Assembly (NCBI GenBank): GCA_040007395.1
Contig: JBDTVG010000021.1
Span: 1 to 30,312 of the forward strand
Length of the DNA: 30,312 nt
Direction: 5' to 3'
Origin: DATGFK01 sp040007395
GTDB lineage: Bacteria > Chloroflexota > Anaerolineae > Aggregatilineales > UBA2796
Shown piece after piece: positions 23,242 through 30,312 of the stretch; position 1 is the stretch's first letter; every line of letters starts with the position of its first letter. The translations under genes and the position numbers were made by a program. The notes under the pieces are model-generated. The model did no database searches. It was not told the DNA's origin and was given only the letters and a program-made list of their open reading frames with translations.

Positions 23242-24462
23242 CTACTTCTGAGTTTCCAGATAGGCGATCAAATCTTGAATATCTTTAAGATCAAGCTTCG
23301 TCCCCCAATCCTGCGGCATGACACCCGCCGCGAATGTTGGCGCGATATACGCATTGGGATGGATGATACTTTCGGCAATATACTCTTCGGGAGTCTTGCC
23401 TGCATTTTCGGGAGCCTTCAACCGCTCGTTGACGATACGGGTGTACGTCCCTGCCGTGATCGGGCCTGTAATCCCGGCGACATGGCAGCCAGCACAGCCA
23501 ATCGAAGTGTACTTGGCTAGGCCGAGTGCCGCATCGCCACCAGTGAGTTTACCGTCTGCGGCAAGTTTCTTGGTATCAGCAGTCGTGCCGACGGGCTGAC
23601 CGCTTGCGTTGACCTTTACATCGCCACCGCCGCCACCGGGCAGTTTGAACTGCTGGTTGACATCGTTGGGCGTAAGCTGGACGGCGGTATCTTTGAAGTT
23701 CAGTACATAGTTGACCAAGTTATCAATGTCGTCGGGGCGCAGTGGGCCACCACCCTGTGATCCCCAAGCCGGCATGGCCTGAGGCCAGTACAACGAACTG
23801 ACAGGCCGACCCGAAATCACGGTTGAAGCGACATAGCTGTCGATTGTACCGGCCCAGCCAACTTCCTTCAGGCGTACCCTTCGGGTCGGGTCCCATCCCT
23901 TAGCAGTAAAAGCGGTCAGATTGCCCTGTGCCGTGTTGATCTGGCTAATATAGGCATCCACCTGTTCCTGTGTCTTGGCAAGATCAAAATTGCTGATCTG
24001 GGCTGTCAGGGATTGCAGTTGGGTTTGAAGCTTCTTCTCATCGTCCGAACCGGGCTTCACCGTTTTTAACTGCTTGGTGATAGCGGCAAACGTCAGGACA
24101 TTCTGCTGGTAGGTGTCGATCTCACCTTGCAGGGAAGCCTGCGCCGATTTCAGGTCATCTACTTTTTGAGAAGCAACCTGTGCCGGATTATCGTTGAGGA
24201 ACAGCATTGGATTATTGAGGGCAGGGGCTTTACCTAATGTGCCTTTGCCATCAACCCCGTGACAGGTGGAGCAGTTGTTCATAAACAATTCTGCACCAGC
24301 CTCAAGGGATCGACCATGATACTGCTGTGTGAAGACTTCCATCCGGGCTGGCTCATTGATTGCGACCCAACCCACCAGAAGTAGCATTCCTACGAAAGCA
24401 CTTATCGCCACCAGAAGTCGATTCTGGAAGTTCGGAATAAGTACTCTACCCGCTTTTAGCAT
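23242..24462 (-). CDS. Membrane-anchored dihaem cytochrome c of the bc-type complex
   Basis: 406 residues, one N-terminal membrane helix (LLVAISAFVGMLLLVGWVAI, 16-35), then two class I cytochrome c domains. Haem 1: C64-ST-C67-H68, axial Met probably M230 (MPAW). Haem 2: C323-AG-C326-H327, axial Met probably M382 (VMPQDW). Unusually, residues about 92-187 form a polar, Gln/Lys/Asp-rich insert predicted as coiled coil, between haem 1 and its Met ligand. A Gly-rich linker (GGGGGD) separates the domains. It is the third gene after Rieske and cytochrome b and should carry electrons from the quinol oxidase to a terminal oxidase or soluble carrier. No terminal oxidase lies in the window. Confidence 0.93.
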   Translation of the reverse strand: MLKAGRVLIPNFQNRLLVAISAFVGMLLLVGWVAINEPARMEVFTQQYHGRSLEAGAELFMNNCSTCHGVDGKGTLGKAPALNNPMLFLNDNPAQVASQKVDDLKSAQASLQGEIDTYQQNVLTFAAITKQLKTVKPGSDDEKKLQTQLQSLTAQISNFDLAKTQEQVDAYISQINTAQGNLTAFTAKGWDPTRRVRLKEVGWAGTIDSYVASTVISGRPVSSLYWPQAMPAWGSQGGGPLRPDDIDNLVNYVLNFKDTAVQLTPNDVNQQFKLPGGGGGDVKVNASGQPVGTTADTKKLAADGKLTGGDAALGLAKYTSIGCAGCHVAGITGPITAGTYTRIVNERLKAPENAGKTPEEYIAESIIHPNAYIAPTFAAGVMPQDWGTKLDLKDIQDLIAYLETQK

Positions 24463-24500
24463 GTGTTGTTGCCCTTACTAGTCAGCCTGAGAATAATCAG

Positions 24501-24533
24501 GGAAGCCCCGCTTTGCTGTGAGGCAGGGCTTCC
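24501..24533 (-). repeat. Hairpin between cytochrome b and cytochrome c genes
   Basis: GGAAGCCC/GGGCTTCC (24501-24508 with 24526-24533) with a 17-base loop that can pair further. No T-run follows, so it may stabilise the upstream message or adjust the dose of the genes. Confidence 0.5.
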
Positions 24534-24564
24534 TATAGTCTGAAAACCTGTGCAAACGCGGGGT

Positions 24565-26361
24565 TTATCCCTCGCTATGATATTCGGAAAGCTTATCCAA
24601 GAATATGAACTTACCCGAAGTCAGGATCGCCGGGGCCAATTCCTTCGTCCCTTTGTCGTCAACTGGACGATTAACCATCTTGAGCTTGACGGCCTTTTGT
24701 CCATTCTGATCGACAAATTGCAGTTGGCGGTCAGCATTTACATCGGGCGCGTACCAGATTACCTGAATATCAATTCGCTTGAGATCTGTTCCACTCTTGG
24801 TGGTCTGTTGATCAGAGACATTCAGGATACCCACTGAACTGGGCAGTTTCTCGTCACGATTCTTCTTGACCTGAAGATACTCATTCATCAAATCCATCAT
24901 GGGGCCTTCGGGAACGGCTTGGCACATGACGGGCTTGGTGAGATCCGGCAGGAGTGCAACTGGTGCTGCGACTCCGCCATAGTTGACAATAGGCAGCATA
25001 TGATCCTTGGTCAGATCATCAGTGCAATACGTCCCATTAACCCACGAGTCGAAGCGCATGGCACGGACTGCGCCAACGCCTTCCATCGGCGCGAGATCCT
25101 GCGCGATCTCTTGGTCGCCAGCCGTATCAACGCCATATCTAGGCGTACCCATGTAGCTTAGGAACAGCATGAAGACGAGGAAAAACATCATCAGGCTTAA
25201 GGCAAAACGGCGGTTGGCATAGCGGCGACTGCGGGCCACATCGAGGTAGGGCCATACAAAGAACAGGCCAAGCAGTACCGTCGGAATTACAAGACCCCAG
25301 AAAATCTTATCGCCGATCTTGAGTAGACCCTGTAACCACAGGAAGTACCAAGGTGCGGTGGTGTGCAGTGGGGTAACGCCGGGATTAGCATGGTGTTCCA
25401 ATGGTGCATGGAAGAACCAAATGCAGATAATCACCATCACAAACGTAACCAGCCCTACCCAAGAGAGTTCGTTGGTCACGATGTCTGGGGTAAAGTACAC
25501 ACGCTTGTCTACTGCTACGCGCTTGGCTGTGTCCTGACCTACCTCTTCCATCTGGGGTGGCAGGGCAATGCCATAAAGCACGACTTTGTAATAGTGTACG
25601 CCAATATAAATGGAAGTGATCAGCGGGAGGGCAAAGACGTGCAGCAAGTAGAACCGCAACAACCCTCCTGCACCAATATCTGGTGCACCGCGCAATAGCA
25701 GGTTGACATTGGTACCGACAATCTGTGGCGGGGCAGCTTCAGCCATCGACGTACCAATCGTCACCGCCCAGAAGGCCAGTTGGTCCCACGGCAACAAGTA
25801 ACCAGAAAAGCTCAGGAACAGCGTACAGAGCATTAGACCCATACCGCTGAACCACGTAAACTGACGAGGTCGCTTGTACGACCCAGTGGTAAAGGTGCGG
25901 ATCGTGTGCAGAGCAACGGCCAGCACCATCCCTTCGGCCCCCAATCGGTGTAGGTCGCGCATGAACTGACCCAACGGAACATTGCTCAATATATTGATCA
26001 TGTTCGTGTAGGCCATATCGGGCGAAGGGGTGTAAAAGATCATCAGGAACAAGCCTGTGACGATCTCTATCACGAAGAAATACAGCGATAACCAACCGAG
26101 GCGAAATGTCGGGTAGATACCCGTCACAGCCTGATGATAATAGCTCGGCCTAATGTGATACCAGAACGCGTCAGCATGAGGGGTCAGGCGGGGGTTAGGT
26201 CGCCGTGAGGCGGCTTCACCACGCAGTGCTTCGCGAATATCCTGGATGTTAAGGCCGGCAGTGATACGTTCAACCGTCTCGTCAACCAGTTCAAAGACAG
26301 CCTTACGCACGCCTTTTTCCTTGATGTCATCAAGAAAAGATGGAACGGGCAATACCGACAT
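24565..26361 (-). CDS. Cytochrome b (b6-type with fused subunit IV part and C-terminal extension)
   Basis: 598 residues. Haem ligands H138, H152 and H241, H256, with 13 and 14 intervening residues, the spacing of cytochrome b6 rather than bc1 (13/13). The subunit-IV part is fused (residues about 300-400). The Qo motif PEWY appears as APWY (336-339) with Pro in place of the Glu, as in several menaquinol-oxidising relatives. After the last helix (to about 405) comes a periplasmic-looking extension of ~190 residues with two cysteines (CTDD, VMCQA) that could form a disulfide; its function is unknown. It is the second gene of the operon. A membrane-bound quinol:cytochrome c oxidoreductase is the clear role. 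Confidence 0.95.
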   Translation of the reverse strand: MSVLPVPSFLDDIKEKGVRKAVFELVDETVERITAGLNIQDIREALRGEAASRRPNPRLTPHADAFWYHIRPSYYHQAVTGIYPTFRLGWLSLYFFVIEIVTGLFLMIFYTPSPDMAYTNMINILSNVPLGQFMRDLHRLGAEGMVLAVALHTIRTFTTGSYKRPRQFTWFSGMGLMLCTLFLSFSGYLLPWDQLAFWAVTIGTSMAEAAPPQIVGTNVNLLLRGAPDIGAGGLLRFYLLHVFALPLITSIYIGVHYYKVVLYGIALPPQMEEVGQDTAKRVAVDKRVYFTPDIVTNELSWVGLVTFVMVIICIWFFHAPLEHHANPGVTPLHTTAPWYFLWLQGLLKIGDKIFWGLVIPTVLLGLFFVWPYLDVARSRRYANRRFALSLMMFFLVFMLFLSYMGTPRYGVDTAGDQEIAQDLAPMEGVGAVRAMRFDSWVNGTYCTDDLTKDHMLPIVNYGGVAAPVALLPDLTKPVMCQAVPEGPMMDLMNEYLQVKKNRDEKLPSSVGILNVSDQQTTKSGTDLKRIDIQVIWYAPDVNADRQLQFVDQNGQKAVKLKMVNRPVDDKGTKELAPAILTSGKFIFLDKLSEYHSEG

Positions 26362-26477
26362 AGCAAACTCCTCAAGTCAAAATAAGAGCTACAGTGTGAA
26401 GGCTGTAGTAATTTACGCAGTCTTCAAAACACGTAAGGCAATATCACTTGATGAGAGCAATACGGCCCAATCAACAC

Positions 26478-27083
26478 TTAGGCAGCTGAGGCAGGCTTAC
26501 CCAAAATCTTTTTGCCAGTGTCAACGGAAATGGCGGTTGCGCCGTCAACCTTCACCGCCTCACCATCCGCATCGGTTTTGACCGGGCCACCAGAAGTCGT
26601 TACGGTGATCACGAAGCGATCTAGGTTACGCTGGGCAGGGCCTTCACCGATAATCTTCTTGCCATTGGCTTCAAACTTCGAGCCGTGACAGGGACACTCG
26701 AAACGATTGTTGGAGGGAACCCACTTGAATAGGCAGCCCAGATGCGTACAAACCATGCTTAACGCCAATAGGCCGTCATTCGTATTGCTGATCCAGAACT
26801 TACCGGGCGCAAAACCGATAGGAGCCGTCGCTTTTTGGGGCAGGCTCGCCGGATCGAGCGCGAACGCACCACCAAATTCACCGGCTCGAAAACGTGGCAG
26901 TGCAAACCAGACAATCGCGCCCGCTGATTCTGCCAGAAGCAGCGCCATGCTGGCTCCCCAGATGTAATTCAGGAATTCGCGACGATTAATGCCTTTGGTC
27001 TGTGCATCAGGGACAGCAGATGCTTCGGCTGCTTTTGTAGCAGCGCTAACTGCCCTTCCCTTTACAACAGGGGTTGTTGTCAT
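26478..27083 (-). CDS. Rieske iron-sulfur protein
   Basis: 201 residues. Cluster ligands are C112-T-H114-L-G-C117 and C130-P-C132-H133; C117 and C132 should form the stabilising disulfide. A Tat-like signal anchor is present (NRREFLNYIWGAS from about 33), preceded by a 30-residue cytoplasmic Ala/Thr-rich arm. It transfers electrons from quinol at the Qo site to the c-type haem. It is the first gene of the operon, with an AGGAGGAG ribosome site and a good promoter upstream. Nothing is missing in the cluster-binding sequence. Confidence 0.96.
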   Translation of the reverse strand: MTTTPVVKGRAVSAATKAAEASAVPDAQTKGINRREFLNYIWGASMALLLAESAGAIVWFALPRFRAGEFGGAFALDPASLPQKATAPIGFAPGKFWISNTNDGLLALSMVCTHLGCLFKWVPSNNRFECPCHGSKFEANGKKIIGEGPAQRNLDRFVITVTTSGGPVKTDADGEAVKVDGATAISVDTGKKILGKPASAA

Positions 27084-27132
27084 CTACACTCCTCCTGATC
27101 GGCTTTCATATACCGATTGATTACCCATGATC

Positions 27133-27161
27133 ATTCTAACACTGCGAGAAAATGCCATCAA
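27133..27161 (-). promoter_or_regulatory. Promoter of the Rieske-cytochrome operon
   Basis: Minus-strand TTGATG (27156-27161), 17-base spacer, TAGAAT (27133-27138), about 50 bases before the ATG of the Rieske gene. Confidence 0.7.
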
Positions 27162-27508
27162 AATTGCGGCTTAATCAACGCGAAAATTGTGACAAATATT
27201 CCTTGATAAACAGGTGTAAAAACCTATATGTAAAATTTATCACATTCTCCTTCAGGAGTCAAAGAAATGAACACAGCCATTGTATCAAAACTAGAATGAG
27301 CTATAAAGAGCTACTCTGAACCTTCATGAACTGATCCGACTGAAAAGAATCCTTACTCATCGTACAAAGGCAGTTGGCAGTTCCGAAAAAGCGCCGTTTG
27401 CCTTTCTGGTTGTAAACTCATGTCTCATATTTCATACGGTTTGCTTGTCCCGGTCATTTTCAGGCCAATCTCAGTATCCTACTCACGTTAAGCTACAGAT
27501 AATACGAG
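27162..27508. other. Intergenic stretch without recognised genes
   Basis: AT-rich sequence of about 350 bases between the Rieske promoter and the methylase remnant. I see no open frame with a ribosome site, no repeat and no clear hairpin. Confidence 0.5.
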
Positions 27509-27932
27509 TTATTTGATCAAGGCGTGGTTGACCTCCAAACCCCGAATCGCTAGCACTTCCTTCGCCGGAGTCCTGTCACCAGTAGAATTGATGCGCCGGG
27601 GCGACATCAGGAAGGCCAGCGTAAACCCAGCCTCTTTATAGAGCGCTACGATTCGCTCGGTAGCCTGATTAGAAAGCACCACAGGGCCATGATGTTTGAC
27701 AAGCCAGTCCACTAAACGAACTTGATCAGGTGTGGATTAATACCGTTTAACGGGCTTGTACAGGCTTCAAACCCAATGTGGCGGCAAGGCCACGGCAAAA
27801 TGGTTCGACTAGTCGGGAAGGCTCATGCGTTGCCCACAAGATTCTGATGGCAGAGACTAACCAGCGTTTGCCACCTGCCCATTTCAACGGCGGCGGCAAG
27901 TAGCCATCGGGTGTGTTGACTGTCATAGACAT
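27509..27932 (-). pseudogene. dam: Decayed Dam-type DNA adenine methylase (D12 class)
   Basis: The remnant has three pieces in two or more frames. N-terminal: PPPLKWAGGKRWLV and EPFCRGLAATLGLKP (usual EPFCGG has one Gly changed), frame ending at a stop at 27747. Middle, shifted: LNGINPHLIKFV. C-terminal: LVKHHGPVVLSNQATERI, then SPRRIN-TGDRTPAKEVLAIRGLEV (27509-27712). Between INPHLIKF and the C-terminal part, about half the normal ~270-residue enzyme is missing, including the catalytic DPPY motif. N6-adenine methylation by this gene product is therefore impossible. No partner restriction gene is visible. Confidence 0.88.
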
Positions 27933-28068
27933 CGAAGGCTCATTAAGCGTACAAACTGCCAATAATAGAGCAAATATCTTTAGAAAAATTATAGGGTTAT
28001 TTTGGGTTTCATTGATAGGTCTTGTGTTAAGGTAGACCAAATAAACCCCGCTTATGGAGATGCCTAAA

Positions 28069-28293
28069 ATGGCTAAAGAATTAAAGCATATTTATCAAAG
28101 TGGACAAGAAGTGCTTATGGCTGGGACGTATGAGGTGGTCGGCGTGGATGACGAGGAAACTAATGCCAAGCCAGAGGCGACTACTTGCGATCTACATGCT
28201 GGCGTTTTGTTCCCTGATTATGATGGTCGGGCTGTAACGTGGCGGCTTATCTCCAAAGATCTATACGAATCTACGGCCCGTTCCGCTAATTAG
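28069..28293 (+). CDS. Small hypothetical protein, YjzC-like
   Basis: 74 residues from the ATG at 28069, which has GGAG nine bases upstream; an ATG five codons earlier contains that GGAG and is less likely. The layout (SGQEVLMAGTYEVVGVDDEE, then CDLHAGVLFPDYDGRAVTWRLI) recalls small YjzC-like proteins of unknown role, a weak resemblance only. No signal peptide. It lies between the methylase remnant and comEC; its stop codon overlaps the stop of the convergent comEC. Confidence 0.6.
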   Translation: MAKELKHIYQSGQEVLMAGTYEVVGVDDEETNAKPEATTCDLHAGVLFPDYDGRAVTWRLISKDLYESTARSAN

Positions 28294-30312
28294 TGGTTCG
28301 TGCTGATCCAAAGCTGTTTGCCATCGGTAGCGATCTCAACAGTACCTCGTGAGTCGGTGCGGAAGATCGGCATATCACCGAGGCGCTTTAGCACACTATC
28401 GGCAGGCATAATCTTGCCGCCTTTTTCAGCCTCAACCACAGCGACCTGTGGCGCAACCGCACCAATCCACATGTCCGGGTTTTGTTTTTCACCACCGTTG
28501 GACGCTAATTGCAGAACTGTTGATGCGGAGATACGCTGCGAAGCTAGTAAGGTCTTGACTCCTTTCTCGGTGAGATCAGAACTAAGCAAGAACGAGGCAT
28601 CACCATACGTTAGGCGCAAGATAAGTGGTGCATCGCCCGGCTTGTCAGTCTGGGCGGGGAATTGCGTCGGACTGAGTACTTCGATCATGATGCCATCATC
28701 AGTGTGTACTTTGTATCCAGCGAGTGCCGCCACAACAGGCATTTGGCTGCGATCTAGCGCACGGTTAAGCGCCTGATAAGTGTCCCCATCAGCACTTTGT
28801 CCATTGGTAATGACGGTGCGAGCAGTATAACGCTCGAACAACGGCGGCAGTGCCGCAATCGTGCCTTTGGCGGGCTGCGTAATGAACAGTACGTCGAGAT
28901 CGCGTTTGTAAAACGGCAAGCGGTCTCCAAGCGCGGTACGAAGTTGAGTCGGGTTCTCCCCACCATCGACCAGGATATGCGCCCCCTGTGGACTCTGGAT
29001 CAATACCGCGTTGCCTTGCCCAACCGCCAGAAACCAGACATGCAGCTTACCGTCAGGCCGCGATAGCACTATAGCCCACAAAATCGCCGCGATTCCTAAT
29101 CCTAAAATGGCGATAGTAGAGGTTGTTACCGCACTTCTCAGGCGGACAAATAACGACTGGCGGGTCTCAGCCGATTGGTTAAGCACGATAGTTCCCCCAA
29201 ATAGCAGCGTGTAATAGAGGATAATGACACCGGGTTCCAGCACAATCGGCACCGATGCACCCGGCCATTGTGCCATCGCCCGAATCACCGCTAATGTGTA
29301 GGCTACAGGAATTCCAACCAACCAGCCAAACAATTGCCCTGCCGGAAACCATACGGCTCCTGTAACCAATGATAAGATTCCAAACGTCATGATCGGCGCT
29401 TGGGCGGGGATAACGAGAATATTCGTGAGAAATGAGACTGCCGAAAAGCGCTCGAACACTAGAAAGATAATCGGCAAAGTCGTTATCTGTGCGGCTAGGG
29501 TAATTAACACTGCGTCTGCGAAAACGGCGACCACTTGCTTCGCCGTATTTTCGGTAAAGAGTTTTCCAAAGAATCGTCCTGAAAGGGCAGTTAGCGGCTC
29601 TGAGTATAGGATCAACCCAAGCGTTGCACTTGCACTTAGGATTAAGCCCATGTCGAACAATACCAGTGGGTTGAGGAGAGTCATGACCCAGATGGATGCT
29701 GCCAACGCGGTCAAGCCATCGCTGCGACGACCAAGCCGCAGCGCGATAATCGACAGGGATCCCATGATGGCGGCACGGACTACCGAAGGACTTGCCCCTA
29801 CAAAGATCGTATAGATCGCAATCCCAGCAAGCATAAAAATCGCCGCTAACCGTTTATCTCCTAGCCGACCAAATACCGCCAATAGCAACCCCGCCACAAT
29901 CGTGATATTCGAGCCTGAAATCGCGATGATGTGAGTTGTCCCCGTTTGATTGAATGCATCAGAGATTTCCGGTGGGATGTCATTGTCACTGCCAAGCAGA
30001 ATGCCGGTGAGGAGCGCCGATTGTGGACTTGGCAAAATCTGTTGTATTAACTGGCGTGAACGATTGCGAATGTCGAACAACGTCATGAAGATCGGGTTGC
30101 CATGACCATGTTCCAACAGCGTAAGTTTAGAATAAGGGATGAAACTGTATACACCGCTGCGGGCTAAATATTCTTGGTAAGAAAATGTATCAAAATTGGG
30201 CGGTGTAATAGGTTCGCCTTGAATGCGTATCTGATCGCCGTAATCAAACTCGCCGTAGCGCTGGGCAGTGACCAGCGTTAGCCCATGAATCGTGCGTTCC
30301 TTTGCCCCACGC
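28290..30312 (-). CDS. comEC: ComEC-family DNA uptake channel, 5' end outside window
   Basis: The frame stays open to the window edge (RGAKERTIHGLTLVTAQ upstream), so the start is missing. The visible part holds the end of the DUF4131 domain (YGDQIRIQGEP, FDTFSYQEYLARSGVYS), the membrane domain (GILLG, AISGSNI near the middle, several helices) and a C-terminal beta-lactamase-like domain (LHVWFLAVGQGNAVLI, LVDGGE). ComEC carries single-stranded DNA across the membrane in natural transformation. The last domain is degenerate: where active proteins have THPDADH, this one has TQPAKGT, and the Asp of the usual D-V-G-Q-G-D motif is replaced. It probably no longer binds metal there. No other com gene is in the window. 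Confidence 0.88.
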   Translation of the reverse strand, partial: RGAKERTIHGLTLVTAQRYGEFDYGDQIRIQGEPITPPNFDTFSYQEYLARSGVYSFIPYSKLTLLEHGHGNPIFMTLFDIRNRSRQLIQQILPSPQSALLTGILLGSDNDIPPEISDAFNQTGTTHIIAISGSNITIVAGLLLAVFGRLGDKRLAAIFMLAGIAIYTIFVGASPSVVRAAIMGSLSIIALRLGRRSDGLTALAASIWVMTLLNPLVLFDMGLILSASATLGLILYSEPLTALSGRFFGKLFTENTAKQVVAVFADAVLITLAAQITTLPIIFLVFERFSAVSFLTNILVIPAQAPIMTFGILSLVTGAVWFPAGQLFGWLVGIPVAYTLAVIRAMAQWPGASVPIVLEPGVIILYYTLLFGGTIVLNQSAETRQSLFVRLRSAVTTSTIAILGLGIAAILWAIVLSRPDGKLHVWFLAVGQGNAVLIQSPQGAHILVDGGENPTQLRTALGDRLPFYKRDLDVLFITQPAKGTIAALPPLFERYTARTVITNGQSADGDTYQALNRALDRSQMPVVAALAGYKVHTDDGIMIEVLSPTQFPAQTDKPGDAPLILRLTYGDASFLLSSDLTEKGVKTLLASQRISASTVLQLASNGGEKQNPDMWIGAVAPQVAVVEAEKGGKIMPADSVLKRLGDMPIFRTDSRGTVEIATDGKQLWISTNH

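Noticed and set aside
28300..28776. 158-residue plus-strand frame opposite comEC
   Set aside because: Antisense to a recognised domain, and no ribosome site.
1..30312. CRISPR array or intact insertion sequence
   Set aside because: No regularly spaced repeats, Cas motifs or transposase signature were found.

Overview
The window looks like a chromosomal segment of a member of the Chloroflexota (Anaerolineae-like). This is an inference, not a proven placement. It rests on the b6-type cytochrome b with a multihaem c protein, the LacI/ABC sugar locus with a YicI-like GH31 enzyme, Pro/Thr/Ser linkers of the SATPSNTP type, and the RHS-core style. The sequence carries 14 clearly assignable housekeeping or accessory proteins, several unrecognised small proteins, one tRNA, and two patches of gene decay.

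Layout. (1) 1-746: no convincing gene; a cluster of hairpins of unknown nature and a terminator for the genes to its right. (2) 747-4250, minus strand: two RHS C-terminal 'tips', each followed at once by a small putative immunity gene, plus an upstream RHS-core remnant broken by two in-frame stops. The two tips share a nearly identical core segment followed by different nuclease-like C-termini. (3) 4347-6695, minus strand: a large secreted beta-helix protein with a Pro/Thr-rich linker and FG-GAP-like repeats, with its own terminator. (4) 7202-13833, plus strand: a LacI-type regulator with tandem operators, a sugar-binding protein, two permeases and a GH31 alpha-xylosidase-like enzyme, i.e. an alpha-xyloside/oligosaccharide uptake and cleavage locus. 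(5) 13806-15242: a tRNA-Leu(GAG) and a thiolase expressed from divergent promoters that share one -35 region. (6) 15264-17205, minus strand: an arsenic operon, arsR-arsC fusion, second arsC, aquaporin. (7) 17319-22735, plus strand: a divergent unit of ArsR-family regulator, SigZ-like sigma factor, small protein with four Cys-Cys pairs, M28 peptidase, flavoprotein with a Cys-Cys tail, and MFS transporter. (8) 22766-27161, minus strand: an unrecognised protein, then the Rieske / cytochrome b / dihaem cytochrome c operon. (9) 27509-30312: a wrecked Dam-type methylase, a small hypothetical gene, and a ComEC homologue whose 5' end lies outside the window.

The most interesting region is 17.3-22.7 kb. 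Vicinal cysteines recur in the regulator (two pairs), the sigma factor (one pair), the small protein (four pairs) and the flavoprotein (two pairs, one at the extreme C-terminus). Two operators with the same 9-4-9 architecture lie before the regulator and before the sigma factor. Together with the divergent arsenate-reductase operon this suggests a metalloid- or thiol-responsive system whose product and chemistry I cannot name. No ArsB, Acr3, ArsA or ArsM gene is visible in the window.
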